This document shows, piece after piece, positions 15,295 to 23,259 of a DNA stretch of 39,180 nucleotides. The DNA is from an uncultured Clostridia bacterium. Its GTDB lineage: Bacteria; Bacillota; Clostridia; Christensenellales; Aristaeellaceae. Each line of letters opens with the position of its first letter. The stretch's first letter is position 1. Location of the stretch: positions 1 through 39,180 of the forward strand of contig CAMFCQ010000019.1 of the NCBI GenBank assembly GCA_945948915.1, written 5' to 3'. Under the pieces are notes generated by a model. That model saw nothing but the letters and a program-made list of their open reading frames with translations. It made no database searches and was not told the origin of the DNA. The translations under genes were made by a program, and so were the position numbers.

Positions 15295-16023
15295 ATGGAA
15301 GGTATTGCAGATGTGATGAGCGGCATGGGCCTGTTCGGGCGCGGCATGAGCATCGGCACGCTGCTTCTGCGTATCAGCGCGGCGGTGTTCATCGGCGCGA
15401 TGATCGGCATCGACCGCGAGATCAAGAACCGGCCCGCAGGCATGCGCACGCATGTGCTGGTGTGCGTGGGCGCGGCGCTGGTGTCGCTGATGGAGCAGCA
15501 GTCCGTGGCGGCGGTTTTGGCGATGGGCAGCGGCGCGCCGATCAATGTGAGCGTCGGACGCATCACCTCGACGGTTGTCTCCGGCGTGGGCTTCCTGGGC
15601 GCGGGCACGATCTTCATGTCCGAGCACAAGATCTCCGGCCTGACGACGGCGGCCTCGCTGTGGTGTACGGCGTGCATCGGCCTGGCGGTGGGCTCCGGCT
15701 TCATCGCGATGGCCTTGATGGCGGGTGTGATCGTGCTCGTCATCCTGCGGATGATGCAGAAGATCATCCACGTGCATACGCTCAAGAAGCTGGAGGTACA
15801 GTTTGTGCACCGTCAGGAGACGCTGGCCTTCCTCAGCGACTACTTCGCGCAGAAGGGCTGCGGCATTCTGGACGTGGACTTCCATGCGGAGACCCGGCCG
15901 GAGGGCAACCTCTACACGAACATGTACACGCTGACGATGCCCAACCGCATCAGCTATGTGGACATCATCGAGACGCTGTCCGAGCATCCGAACATTCGCC
16001 GCGTGCGCACGAGGAACCTGTGA
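15295..16023 (+). CDS. mgtC: MgtC/SapB-family membrane protein
   Basis: A 242-residue protein. The N-terminal half has four to five membrane segments with the MgtC signature: RISAAVFIGAMIGIDREIKN, RPAGMRTHVLVCVGAALVSL, GVGFLGAGTIF, LTTAASLWCTACIGLAVGSG. The cytoplasmic C-terminal part (about 165-242) looks ACT-like and ends in an EHPNIRRVR motif, as in longer MgtC/YhiD proteins. MgtC proteins are linked to low-Mg2+ and acid adaptation and, in pathogens, to inhibition of ATP synthase; a transport role is not established. The start at ATG 15295 has GGAGGAGG upstream. Its last 59 bp are antisense to the end of the MATE gene. Confidence 0.9.
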   Translation: MEGIADVMSGMGLFGRGMSIGTLLLRISAAVFIGAMIGIDREIKNRPAGMRTHVLVCVGAALVSLMEQQSVAAVLAMGSGAPINVSVGRITSTVVSGVGFLGAGTIFMSEHKISGLTTAASLWCTACIGLAVGSGFIAMALMAGVIVLVILRMMQKIIHVHTLKKLEVQFVHRQETLAFLSDYFAQKGCGILDVDFHAETRPEGNLYTNMYTLTMPNRISYVDIIETLSEHPNIRRVRTRNL

Positions 16024-17338
16024 GCGCCCCGCGCGTGACGAAGAAGCACAGCAGCAGCGAGAGCACGTCGCTCACGCTCTGGCACAGGATCAGCCCGGAT
16101 AGACCCATCAGGCGCGGCAGCAGGAGCAAAAGCGGGATGAACACGAAGCCCTGACGGCTGGCGGCGACCAGGCTGGCGCGCACGGTGAGGCCGAGCGCCT
16201 GGGTGAGCATGTTCATCATGATGACCGCGCCCTGCGCAAAGAAGACGGCGCTCTGCGCGCGCAGGGCAGCGCTGGCAACAGCGAGCACGTCCTCCTCCGG
16301 GCCAAAAAGCGCGAGCAGCGGCCTGGCAAAGCAAAACACCGCCGCGCCGGTGATCAGCAGCGCGAAAACCGTACAGCGCAGGCAGAAGCGGTAGGCCGAG
16401 CGGACGCGCTGCATGTCGCCCGCGCCGAAGGCGACGCCGCACACGGGCTGAAAGCCCTGACCAAAGCCGATCACGGCGGAGGAGACGAGCGCCGCAGCGC
16501 GCACGCAGAGCCCCATCCCGGCCAGCGCCGCCGCGCCGAAGGACGCGCTCTGGCGCGTGAGCAGGATGGAGGAGACGCTCATCAGCCCCTGGCGCAGCAG
16601 CGTCGGCAGGCCGGAACGCATGATGTCCCGGTAGACGCGCATGCGCAGGTCGATCCCCCTGACGTGGGGACGCACGAGGCGCTTTTCCCGCAGCATGGCG
16701 AAGACGAGGAGGACAAGCGTGACGCCCTCGCGCGCGAGCATCGAGATGCCGCCGCCGTGGACGCCCAGGTTCAGCGCGCGCACGAGCAGAAGCTCGAGCG
16801 GAATGCCCACGGCCGCACCGGCTAAAAAGGCGAGCATGTTGGGGACCGTCTTTCCCTGCGCGCGCAAAAGGCTGGAGAGCACGAGGCTGGCGCACAGCGG
16901 CGGGCCGCTGGCCAGCACATAGCGCGCGTAGGCCGCGGCGGCGGGGACGATCTCCTCCGGACTGCCCAGCAGGCGCACGAGCGGCGCGGCCAGAAGCGCG
17001 CCCGGCACGCACAAAAGCAGCGCCAGCGCCAGCGCGGTCAGCATCGCCGTCGATGCGGCGGCATAGGAGGCGGGCTTGTCCCCGCGGCCCAGGCTGCGGC
17101 TGACAAAGCTGCCCGCGCCCATGCCCAGCGTGAAGCCGAGCGTCTGGATGAGCGTGAGCAGCGAGAAGCCAACGGAAACGGCGGCGGAGAGCTGCGTATT
17201 TCCCCGGGAAAGGAGCAGCGCGTCCACGAGCGTGCACAGCGAGGAGGCGAGCATGCCGGCCATGCCGGGCAGCGAAAGGCGCAGGATCAGCGGTGCGACA
17301 GGGCCGGCGAGCAGATCGCCGGCAATTTGTTTTTTCAT
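15965..17338 (-). CDS. MATE-family multidrug/sodium antiporter
   Basis: A 457-residue protein with about twelve membrane segments in two homologous halves, as expected for MATE exporters. Typical features: APLILRLSLPGMAGMLASSL at the start, GMGAGSFVSRSLGRGDKP after the second helix, RAQGKTVPNM, and in the second half GFGQGFQPVCGVAFGAGD. The family exports cationic drugs or metabolites using H+ or Na+ gradients. The start has AGGAGG 6 bases upstream of ATG 17338. The last residues (SSCARGECSDARTASR) are read from the complement of mgtC, so the coding ends overlap by 59 bp. This tail may be neutral read-out caused by loss of an earlier stop. Confidence 0.9.
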   Translation of the reverse strand: MKKQIAGDLLAGPVAPLILRLSLPGMAGMLASSLCTLVDALLLSRGNTQLSAAVSVGFSLLTLIQTLGFTLGMGAGSFVSRSLGRGDKPASYAAASTAMLTALALALLLCVPGALLAAPLVRLLGSPEEIVPAAAAYARYVLASGPPLCASLVLSSLLRAQGKTVPNMLAFLAGAAVGIPLELLLVRALNLGVHGGGISMLAREGVTLVLLVFAMLREKRLVRPHVRGIDLRMRVYRDIMRSGLPTLLRQGLMSVSSILLTRQSASFGAAALAGMGLCVRAAALVSSAVIGFGQGFQPVCGVAFGAGDMQRVRSAYRFCLRCTVFALLITGAAVFCFARPLLALFGPEEDVLAVASAALRAQSAVFFAQGAVIMMNMLTQALGLTVRASLVAASRQGFVFIPLLLLLPRLMGLSGLILCQSVSDVLSLLLCFFVTRGALTGSSCARGECSDARTASR

Positions 17339-17369
17339 GGCCGCCTCCTGATGAATGGAAAAATTTGGT

Positions 17370-17398
17370 TTGACAGCGGCGCGGGAATAGCGTATCAT
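17370..17398 (+). promoter_or_regulatory. Promoter of the ROK kinase gene
   Basis: TTGACA (17370-17375), 17 bp spacer, TATCAT (17393-17398). It lies in the divergent region between the MATE and kinase genes. Confidence 0.75.
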
Positions 17399-17474
17399 AT
17401 CGGCGTGACACACAACCAGTGTGCACGCAGAGACGGCGGACTATCCGCAGGACTTTGACAGAGGGAGGAAATCC

Positions 17475-18380
17475 ATGCTCATAGGTGCGCTTGAGGCCGG
17501 CGGCACGAACATGACCGCCTCGATTGGCAACCCGCAGCGCGGCGTAATGCAGCGCGCCAGCTTCCCGACCGCTGCGCCGGAGACGACGATCCCGCAGATC
17601 GTGGAGTTTATCAGGGCGTTTGACGTGAAGGCGCTGGGCATCGGCTCGTTTGGCCCGCTGGATCTGAATCCGGCCTCGCCGACATATGGCAGCATCACCG
17701 GCACGCCGAAGAAGGAATGGCAGGGCTACCCGATTCTGTCGGTGCTCAAGCAGGCGCTGGGGGTACCCACGGCGATTGACACGGCGTCCAACGTCTCCGC
17801 GCTGGCTGAAAATCGCATGGGCGCGGGACAGGGAACGCAGAATATGCTCTACCTCACGGTGGGCGCGGGCATCGGCGGCGGCATCCTCATCGGCGGACAG
17901 CCGGTGCATGGGCTGGTGCACCCGGAGCTGGGTCACATGCTGATCGCCCCGATGGAGGGCGACCCGATGGAAAGCGGCGTGTGCCCGTTCCACCGGCACT
18001 GCCTGGAGGGCCTGGCCAGCGGCCCAGCGATGGAAAAGCGCTGGGGACTGCCGGCCAAGCTGATGACGGACGATCATCCGGCCTGGGCGCTGGAGGCGCA
18101 GTATCTGGCGCAGATGTGCGCAAACGTCATCGTGACGGTTTCGCCGGAGATCATTGTGCTGGGCGGCGAGGTGATGCAGACGCATCCCGCGCTGTATCCG
18201 ATGATCCGCGAGGAAACGCTGCGGCTGCTGAACGGCTACGTCGGCTCGCAGAAGATCACGCCGGAGGGCATGGCGGCCTACATCGTGCCGCCGAAGCTGG
18301 GCATGAACGCGGGCGTGACCGGCGCGCTGCTGCTGGGCGCGCAGGCGCTGGAGGCGGAAACCCGAAAGGGCAACGAGTAA
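17475..18380 (+). CDS. ROK-family kinase, fructokinase type
   Basis: A 301-residue sugar kinase. ATP-binding motif GALEAGGTNM lies at the N-terminus; the EAGGT form is typical of bacterial fructokinases of the ScrK/YdhR group. The zinc-binding block is intact: HPELGHM, then CPFHRHCLEGLASGPAM, which holds the His and three Cys-type ligands of ROK proteins. VGAGIGGGILIGG is the second phosphate loop. The likely reaction is ATP + fructose to fructose 6-phosphate; mannose or another hexose is possible. There is no N-terminal DNA-binding domain, so it is not a ROK repressor. The start has GGGAGG upstream of ATG 17475. The stop lies inside sequence that aligns with the MITE copy. Confidence 0.88.
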   Translation: MLIGALEAGGTNMTASIGNPQRGVMQRASFPTAAPETTIPQIVEFIRAFDVKALGIGSFGPLDLNPASPTYGSITGTPKKEWQGYPILSVLKQALGVPTAIDTASNVSALAENRMGAGQGTQNMLYLTVGAGIGGGILIGGQPVHGLVHPELGHMLIAPMEGDPMESGVCPFHRHCLEGLASGPAMEKRWGLPAKLMTDDHPAWALEAQYLAQMCANVIVTVSPEIIVLGGEVMQTHPALYPMIREETLRLLNGYVGSQKITPEGMAAYIVPPKLGMNAGVTGALLLGAQALEAETRKGNE

Positions 18381-18549
18381 GCGCGCGAAGCGAAGAAGGG
18401 GTCTGGGGACTGGTCCCCAGGCTAGGGGGTTGGGGGATGAAATCCCCCAACGTCTCCATATCGCGAAGCGATCAAAGAAAAGCAGTCAGGGAGCGAAGCG
18501 TTACCTGACGGCCGGTTATTGCATGGCCGATTTTATTTGAGAGTAGTAT
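18371..18549 (-). mobile_element. MITE-like repeat, copy C (truncated, inverted)
   Basis: Reverse orientation relative to copies A and B. The outer end at 18531-18549 is TTTTATTTGAGAGTAGTAT, matching the left end of copy A almost exactly. The interior is nearly identical to copy A through the GTCAGG, ATCGCGAAGCGAT, GGGGGATGAAATCCCCC and CTGGGGACTGGTCCCCAG hairpins. The other end is lost: similarity runs to about AACGAG..TAAGCGCG and stops at 18371, inside the last codons of the kinase gene. The terminal repeat beyond is absent. Confidence 0.75.
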
Positions 18550-18565
18550 AAAAACGCAAAAACAT

Positions 18566-18612
18566 AAGAAGATCCTTCCCGGACTTGCACCGGCGAAGGA
18601 TCTTCTTCTATA
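18566..18612. terminator. Bidirectional terminator between convergent genes
   Basis: AAGAAGATCCTTC / GAAGGATCTTCTT stem. T-rich sequence follows on the minus strand (CTTATGTTTTTG) and CTATAAT on the plus side. It serves the sigma-like gene and probably the kinase gene. Confidence 0.65.
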
Positions 18613-18630
18613 ATATTCACTTCTATCTGC

Positions 18631-19278
18631 TTATTGTCTCACATACCATATCGACACGGCGAACAGCGCGAGCACCAGCAGAGCCAGAAACGGCGCGATG
18701 CGGTCAAACAGGTTGCGCGCGTCGTGGATGGCGTTTTCCACATCCACGCTGCGCACGGCGAAGCGCTCATAGATGCGGTCGCTGAGCAGCGCCGCTTCGT
18801 CCTCCGTCATCGCCATGGAGGCCAGCGCGTCCTGCCAGCCGGGGATGCCGGGATCGGCGCAGAGCCTTTTCGCCTGCTGCGCGCGCACGCCGAGCATCCC
18901 GGCAATCTCGTCCTGCGTGAAGCCGAATTGCAAAAGCGCCAGCGCGGCCTGCCGCCTGAAGGGAAGGCGGAAAAGGGCGACGAGCGCGTCGGTAACGGGG
19001 AAGGGCAACGCCGTCTGCGCCAGCCTTTTGCGGCCGGGACGCCGGCGCATCTTCTTGAGATAGTAATCGTCGCACAGGCGAACGGCGCTCCTGAACAGGA
19101 GCATTCTCGCATCTTCCTCGCCGATCTCGTGATTCTTTGCGCCGCCCAGGCGCAGAAAGGTCTGGAAGGCCACGTCCTGCGCATCGGCGCGATTTTGGAC
19201 GAGCAGGGTGCACAGGGCGCCGACGGAGGCGCTCCATTTCTCAAAATACGCGTCAAAATGGGTACAGATCTGCGACAT
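18631..19278 (-). CDS. Sigma-70-like protein with C-terminal membrane segment
   Basis: A 215-residue protein. Residues about 5-80 resemble sigma region 2 (YFEKWSASVGALCTLLVQNR, DAQDVAFQTFLRLGGAKN). Residues about 95-140 resemble region 4 with a helix-turn-helix (FRRQAALALLQFGFTQDEIA, MLGVRAQQAKRL). Unlike ordinary ECF factors it continues for about 75 residues and ends in a hydrophobic helix (IAPFLALLVLALFAVSIWYV) plus two residues, so it looks tail-anchored. The start ATG 19278 has GGAGG 11 bases upstream; a TTG six codons earlier would overlap that site. It stands alone, divergent from the Opp locus. Whether it still binds RNA polymerase is unknown. Confidence 0.7.
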   Translation of the reverse strand: MSQICTHFDAYFEKWSASVGALCTLLVQNRADAQDVAFQTFLRLGGAKNHEIGEEDARMLLFRSAVRLCDDYYLKKMRRRPGRKRLAQTALPFPVTDALVALFRLPFRRQAALALLQFGFTQDEIAGMLGVRAQQAKRLCADPGIPGWQDALASMAMTEDEAALLSDRIYERFAVRSVDVENAIHDARNLFDRIAPFLALLVLALFAVSIWYVRQ

Positions 19279-19363
19279 TCGGTCTTTATCCTCCAACTCT
19301 ATGCATGAATCGCGGCCAAATATTCAAACTTTGGGACAAAAAAGAATTATCTGAAAAACAGAC

Positions 19364-19392
19364 TTGCAAAGCAGCTGCCGCTGTGCTATAAT
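19364..19392 (+). promoter_or_regulatory. Promoter of the opp binding-protein gene
   Basis: TTGCAA (19364-19369), 17 bp spacer, TATAAT (19387-19392), the second box preceded by TGC (extended -10). The leader is about 85 nt and has AAGGAGG before the start codon. Confidence 0.8.
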
Positions 19393-19483
19393 GCATTATA
19401 TCACGACGAAATGGGGTTGGCAAGGAAGCCGCGCTGACCCGTTTTCGTCCAATTCGTATTCTTTTATACAAGGAGGAAGCCCC

Positions 19484-21193
19484 ATGAAAAACCGTCTTCT
19501 TGCATGGCTGCTTTGCCTGGCGATGCTCCTGACCATCGGCGCCGTTGCCGTGGCCGAGACCAACCCGAACGCGGGCCTGGGCTACTACCCGGGCACTTCC
19601 GCTGCCGGTTCCATCGCCGTGGAGTGCTCCACGATGTCCGTGATGAACCCGATCAAGATGACCTACAACACTGAGCTGGGCATCGCCCGTCACACCCAGG
19701 ACTGCCTGGTCAAGCTCAGCCCGGTGGACAACCAGATCATTCCGGCTGCTGCCGAGAGCTGGGAGTCTTCCGCGGATGGCCTCACCTGGACCTTCCACCT
19801 GCGTCCGGGCATGAAGTGGGTCAACTCCAAGGGCGAGGTCGTCGGCGACGTGACCGCCAAGGACTTCGTGTTCGGCTGGAGCGAGCTGCTCAACCCGGCC
19901 AACGCCTGTGAGTACTACGCCTTCGCCGCGGTCTTCAAGAACGCGCAGGCCTACTACGACTACGCCTCCGGCGTTCCGGGCGCTCCGGAAGTCAAGCTCG
20001 AGGACGTCGGCTTCAAGGCTGTGGATGACCTGACCCTCGTGTGCGAGCTGGAGAACGTGCTGCCGTACTTCCTGCAGTACGTCAAGTTCGAGGTCATGAG
20101 CCCGATCTATGAGCCGTACTACACCGAGGTCGGCGCCGACAACTACGGCACCTCCCCGGATACCATGCTCTACTGCGGCCCGTTCTACATGACCGACTGG
20201 GTCCTGGAGAACAAGATCACCACCGTCAAGAACCCCTACTGGTGGGATGCGGCGAACGTCGAGCTCGATGCGATCAACTGGATCAAGTACATCGACACCA
20301 ACGCGAAGATGAACGCCTTCCAGGGCGGCGAGGTTGACCTGATCGACGTGACCGGCGACCAGCGCCAGATGTTCACGGCTGAGGGCTTCAAGGTCTCCAA
20401 CTACATCGGCGGCTACAGCTTCTACCTCTACTGCACGCAGGACGATCCGGCCCGTGACATCTCCAACAAGAACCTGCGCAAGGCCATCAGCTATGCGCTT
20501 GACCGCGAGCAGCTGATCAACACCGTCTTCAAGAACGATTCCGAGCCGGCCCCGACCTTCGCGCTGGGCATCTCCGGCGTGAACACCGAGACCTTCTCTG
20601 AGGCTATCCTGGCTGCCAACGGCGGCGAGCGCCTCTACCCGGTCAACGCTGACGTCGAGAAGGCGCAGGAGTATCTGGCCCTCGCCCTCGAGGAACTGGG
20701 CAAGACCGTCGATCAGATCGACATCACCTTCATGGTTTCCGAAGGCACCCAGAACGAGCTGTACAACCAGGTCATGCAGGAGCAGCTGCGCAAGAACCTG
20801 GGCATCGAGGCCAAGCTTGAGGTTCTGACCATCACCGAGGCCCGCGCCCGCCGCAACGCGCACAACTACGATCTGTTCGCCGGCGGCTGGGGCCCGGACT
20901 ACAACGATCCGATGACCGACCTCGATCTGTGGACCACCAACAACGGCAACAACCACACCGGCTACTCCAGCAAGAAGTACGACGCGCTGATCGCGCTGGC
21001 GATGGTGGAGACCGACATGGTGGAGCGCGAGCAGATCTTCGTCAAGTGCGAGAAGCTCCTGGCGGAGGATATGCCGATCATCCCGACCTACTGGCGCCAT
21101 GAGGACTATGTGGTCTCCGAGAAGATGGTTGAGGGCTATGCCCGCCTGCCGTTCCAGAGCTACAACCTCATCTACACCAAGCTGGCCAAGTGA
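19484..21193 (+). CDS. oppA: Peptide ABC transporter substrate-binding protein (SBP_bac_5)
   Basis: A 569-residue extracellular binding protein. A signal peptide (about 1-24, ending AVAVAE) precedes an SBP family 5 fold: LVKLSPVDNQIIPAAAESWE, SADGLTWTFHLRPGMKWVNS, TAKDFVFGWSELLNP, NKNLRKAISYALDREQLINT and GWGPDYNDPMTDLDLW are all typical of OppA/DppA. There is no convincing lipobox, which is unusual for a monoderm, where such proteins are normally lipid-anchored. It delivers oligopeptides to the membrane pores encoded next. Codon use is strongly biased to C-ending codons, as in highly expressed genes. A strong terminator follows before the permease genes. Confidence 0.93.
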   Translation: MKNRLLAWLLCLAMLLTIGAVAVAETNPNAGLGYYPGTSAAGSIAVECSTMSVMNPIKMTYNTELGIARHTQDCLVKLSPVDNQIIPAAAESWESSADGLTWTFHLRPGMKWVNSKGEVVGDVTAKDFVFGWSELLNPANACEYYAFAAVFKNAQAYYDYASGVPGAPEVKLEDVGFKAVDDLTLVCELENVLPYFLQYVKFEVMSPIYEPYYTEVGADNYGTSPDTMLYCGPFYMTDWVLENKITTVKNPYWWDAANVELDAINWIKYIDTNAKMNAFQGGEVDLIDVTGDQRQMFTAEGFKVSNYIGGYSFYLYCTQDDPARDISNKNLRKAISYALDREQLINTVFKNDSEPAPTFALGISGVNTETFSEAILAANGGERLYPVNADVEKAQEYLALALEELGKTVDQIDITFMVSEGTQNELYNQVMQEQLRKNLGIEAKLEVLTITEARARRNAHNYDLFAGGWGPDYNDPMTDLDLWTTNNGNNHTGYSSKKYDALIALAMVETDMVEREQIFVKCEKLLAEDMPIIPTYWRHEDYVVSEKMVEGYARLPFQSYNLIYTKLAK

Positions 21194-21226
21194 TCCTCTG
21201 ATCTGAGTAATCCAGATTGAAAAAAT

Positions 21227-21258
21227 GCGGCATGGGGCTTCCCCGTGCCGCTTTTTTT
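21227..21258 (+). terminator. Terminator between oppA and oppB
   Basis: GCGGCATGGGG / CCCCGTGCCGC stem with a run of seven T. It should end most oppA transcripts, giving more binding protein than pore. Confidence 0.85.
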
Positions 21259-21290
21259 CCTGACTGGGCGGAATTTTGCAGGAATATCCA

Positions 21291-21319
21291 TTGACATCCG
21301 TCAAAAAATCCGTAATAAT
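21291..21319 (+). promoter_or_regulatory. Possible promoter for oppBCDF
   Basis: TTGACA at 21291-21296. A -10 like TAATAA (16 bp) or AATAAT (17 bp) follows. The -35 is perfect and the -10 weak. Confidence 0.45.
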
Positions 21320-21359
21320 GTAGGAATAATATCTTATGCAGACAGAAGGAGGAAATGCA

Positions 21360-22295
21360 TTGGCTCGCTATGTCATCAAGCGTCTGGTTTATGCCGTTCT
21401 GACGCTCTTCGTGCTCATCACGCTGGTGTTCTTCATGATGCGCATGCTGCCCGGCGATCCGTTCCTCGGTGAGAAGGCCATCTCTCCGACGGCGCTGGCC
21501 AACATGAACGCCAAGTATGGCCTGGACAAGCCCGTCTTTATTCAGTATCTCATGTACATGGGCAACTGCCTGACGGGCGACCTGGGCATGTCCATCACCT
21601 ATAACCGCCCCGTGATGGAGATCGTCTCGGAGTCCTTCCTGGTCTCCGCTGACCTGGGTATTCGTGCGCTGATCTTCGCAACCATCGCCGGCATTCTGCT
21701 GGGCGCCGTCGCCGCCATCAAGCGCGGCACGGTGTGGGATTCCCTGTCCATGTTCATCGCCATGATCGGCGTCTCCGTGCCCAGCTTCATCCTGGGCGCC
21801 GTGCTCCAGTACTTCCTGGGCCTGCAGCTGCGCAAGGTGCTGGGCATGAACATCTTCCCGATTCAGGGCTGGGGTACCTTCAAGCACACGCTGCTGCCGG
21901 CGTTCGCGCTGGGCCTTGGCTCTCTGGCGACGGTCTCCCGACTGATGCGCACCAGCATGCTGGACGTGCTCAGCTCCGATTACATCAAGACCGCCCGCTC
22001 CAAGGGCCTCTCCCAGAGCCAGATCCTGTGGCGCCATGCGCTGCGCAACGCGGTCATGCCGGTCGTCACGATCATGGGCCCGACGGTCGCGTCCGTTCTG
22101 ACCGGCACGTTCGTCATCGAGAGCATCTTCAACATCCCCGGCCTGGGCAAGTACTTCGTCACCAGCATCAAGGACCTGGACTACACGATGATCGGCGGTA
22201 CGGTCGTCTTCTACGGCGCGCTGCTGATCGTCTGTACGCTGGTGGTCGACCTGCTCTACGGCCTCATCGACCCGCGCGTCAAGCTGGAGGATTAA
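21360..22295 (+). CDS. oppB: Peptide ABC transporter permease (OppB/DppB type)
   Basis: A 311-residue membrane protein with six membrane segments. The opening ARYVIKRLVYAVLTLFVLIT is diagnostic of OppB/DppB. The EAA loop that contacts the ATPase is TARSKGLSQSQILWRHALRN. FVIESIFNIPGLGKYFV and the closing LYGLIDPRVKL are also typical. I choose TTG 21360 as start because AAGGAGG lies seven bases before it; the in-frame ATG at 21336 would place that ribosome site inside the coding region. It forms half of the peptide pore with the next gene, which starts 4 bp after its stop. Confidence 0.93.
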   Translation: MARYVIKRLVYAVLTLFVLITLVFFMMRMLPGDPFLGEKAISPTALANMNAKYGLDKPVFIQYLMYMGNCLTGDLGMSITYNRPVMEIVSESFLVSADLGIRALIFATIAGILLGAVAAIKRGTVWDSLSMFIAMIGVSVPSFILGAVLQYFLGLQLRKVLGMNIFPIQGWGTFKHTLLPAFALGLGSLATVSRLMRTSMLDVLSSDYIKTARSKGLSQSQILWRHALRNAVMPVVTIMGPTVASVLTGTFVIESIFNIPGLGKYFVTSIKDLDYTMIGGTVVFYGALLIVCTLVVDLLYGLIDPRVKLED

Positions 22296-22298
22296 GGT

Positions 22299-23252
22299 AT
22301 GGAACACATTGACAAGTCCCGCTTCGCCCATGTCGGCGAAAGCGCTCACGATCGTGAGGCCATTGCCCGTCCCAGCCTGACCTTCACGCAGGACGCCATG
22401 CGCCGCCTGGCCAAGAACAGGGTCGCCCTCGTGTGCGTCGTGCTGATCGTGCTGCTGTCGCTGATGTCCGCGTTCGCGCCGATCTTCTCTCCGTTTGACT
22501 ACCGCGAGCAGCACTACGGCCACACCAACGCGCCGATGTTCTCCGTCTGCGACGACGAGAGCAGCGCGGGCTATGGCCACATGCACCTGTTCGGCACCGA
22601 TACGCTGGGCCGCGACTTGTACACCCGTATCTGGATGGGCGGCCGCGTCTCCCTGATCATCGCCGTGACCACCGCCATCGTTGACCTGATCGTCGGCTGC
22701 ATCTACGGCGGCATCTCCGGCTACTTCGGCGGCACGCTGGACATCATCATGATGCGTCTGCTGGAGATCATCAACGGCATTCCGTACCTGATCATCGTCA
22801 TCCTGCTGATGATGGTGCTCGAGCCGGGCATGATGACCATCATCATCGCGTATTCCACTGTCGGCTGGATTCCGATGGCGCGCCTGGTGCGCGGCCAGGT
22901 GGTCGCGCTCAAACAGCAGGAGTATATCGCGGCGGCGGAGGCCATGGGCGCAAAGCCTGCGCGCATCATCCTCAAGCACCTGCTGCCCAACACGCTGTCC
23001 GTCGTCATCGTCCGTGTGACGCTGGCCATCCCGAACGCTATCTTCTCGGAAGCGTACCTGAGCTACATCGGCCTGGGCATCCCGCTGCCCAAGTGCTCCT
23101 GGGGCTCCCTGGCCCAGCTGGGCATCCAGAACTTCCGCATGTATCCCTGGCAGCTGCTGATCCCGGCGATCTGCATCAGCCTGACGATGCTGGCGTTCAA
23201 CATGTTCGGCGACGGCCTGCGCGACGCCTTCGACCCGAAGCTGAGGAGGTAA
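22299..23252 (+). CDS. oppC: Peptide ABC transporter permease (OppC/DppC type)
   Basis: A 317-residue partner permease. A cytoplasmic N-terminus of about 40 residues precedes the first membrane segment. FGTDTLGRDLYTRIWMGGRV is the OppC/DppC signature. The EAA loop AAAEAMGAKPARIILKHLLP contacts the ATPase, and the end GDGLRDAFDPKLR is characteristic. The periplasmic-side loop after the first helix (HYGHTNAPMFSV..., about 30 residues) is normal for the family. Spacing to the neighbours is 3 and 7 bp, so oppBCDF form one unit. Confidence 0.93.
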   Translation: MEHIDKSRFAHVGESAHDREAIARPSLTFTQDAMRRLAKNRVALVCVVLIVLLSLMSAFAPIFSPFDYREQHYGHTNAPMFSVCDDESSAGYGHMHLFGTDTLGRDLYTRIWMGGRVSLIIAVTTAIVDLIVGCIYGGISGYFGGTLDIIMMRLLEIINGIPYLIIVILLMMVLEPGMMTIIIAYSTVGWIPMARLVRGQVVALKQQEYIAAAEAMGAKPARIILKHLLPNTLSVVIVRVTLAIPNAIFSEAYLSYIGLGIPLPKCSWGSLAQLGIQNFRMYPWQLLIPAICISLTMLAFNMFGDGLRDAFDPKLRR

Positions 23253-23259
23253 TTTCGAC

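Noticed and set aside
13881-15785. 634-codon version of the beta-lactamase-like gene
   Set aside because: The first 235 codons run antisense through mgtC and past both promoters; the CGGAGG site and family start fit ATG 15080.
15954-18185. Minus-strand open frame of 743 codons over the MATE and ROK genes
   Set aside because: Arg/Ala-rich composition, no motifs, and it overlaps a MATE gene in another frame and a kinase on the other strand.
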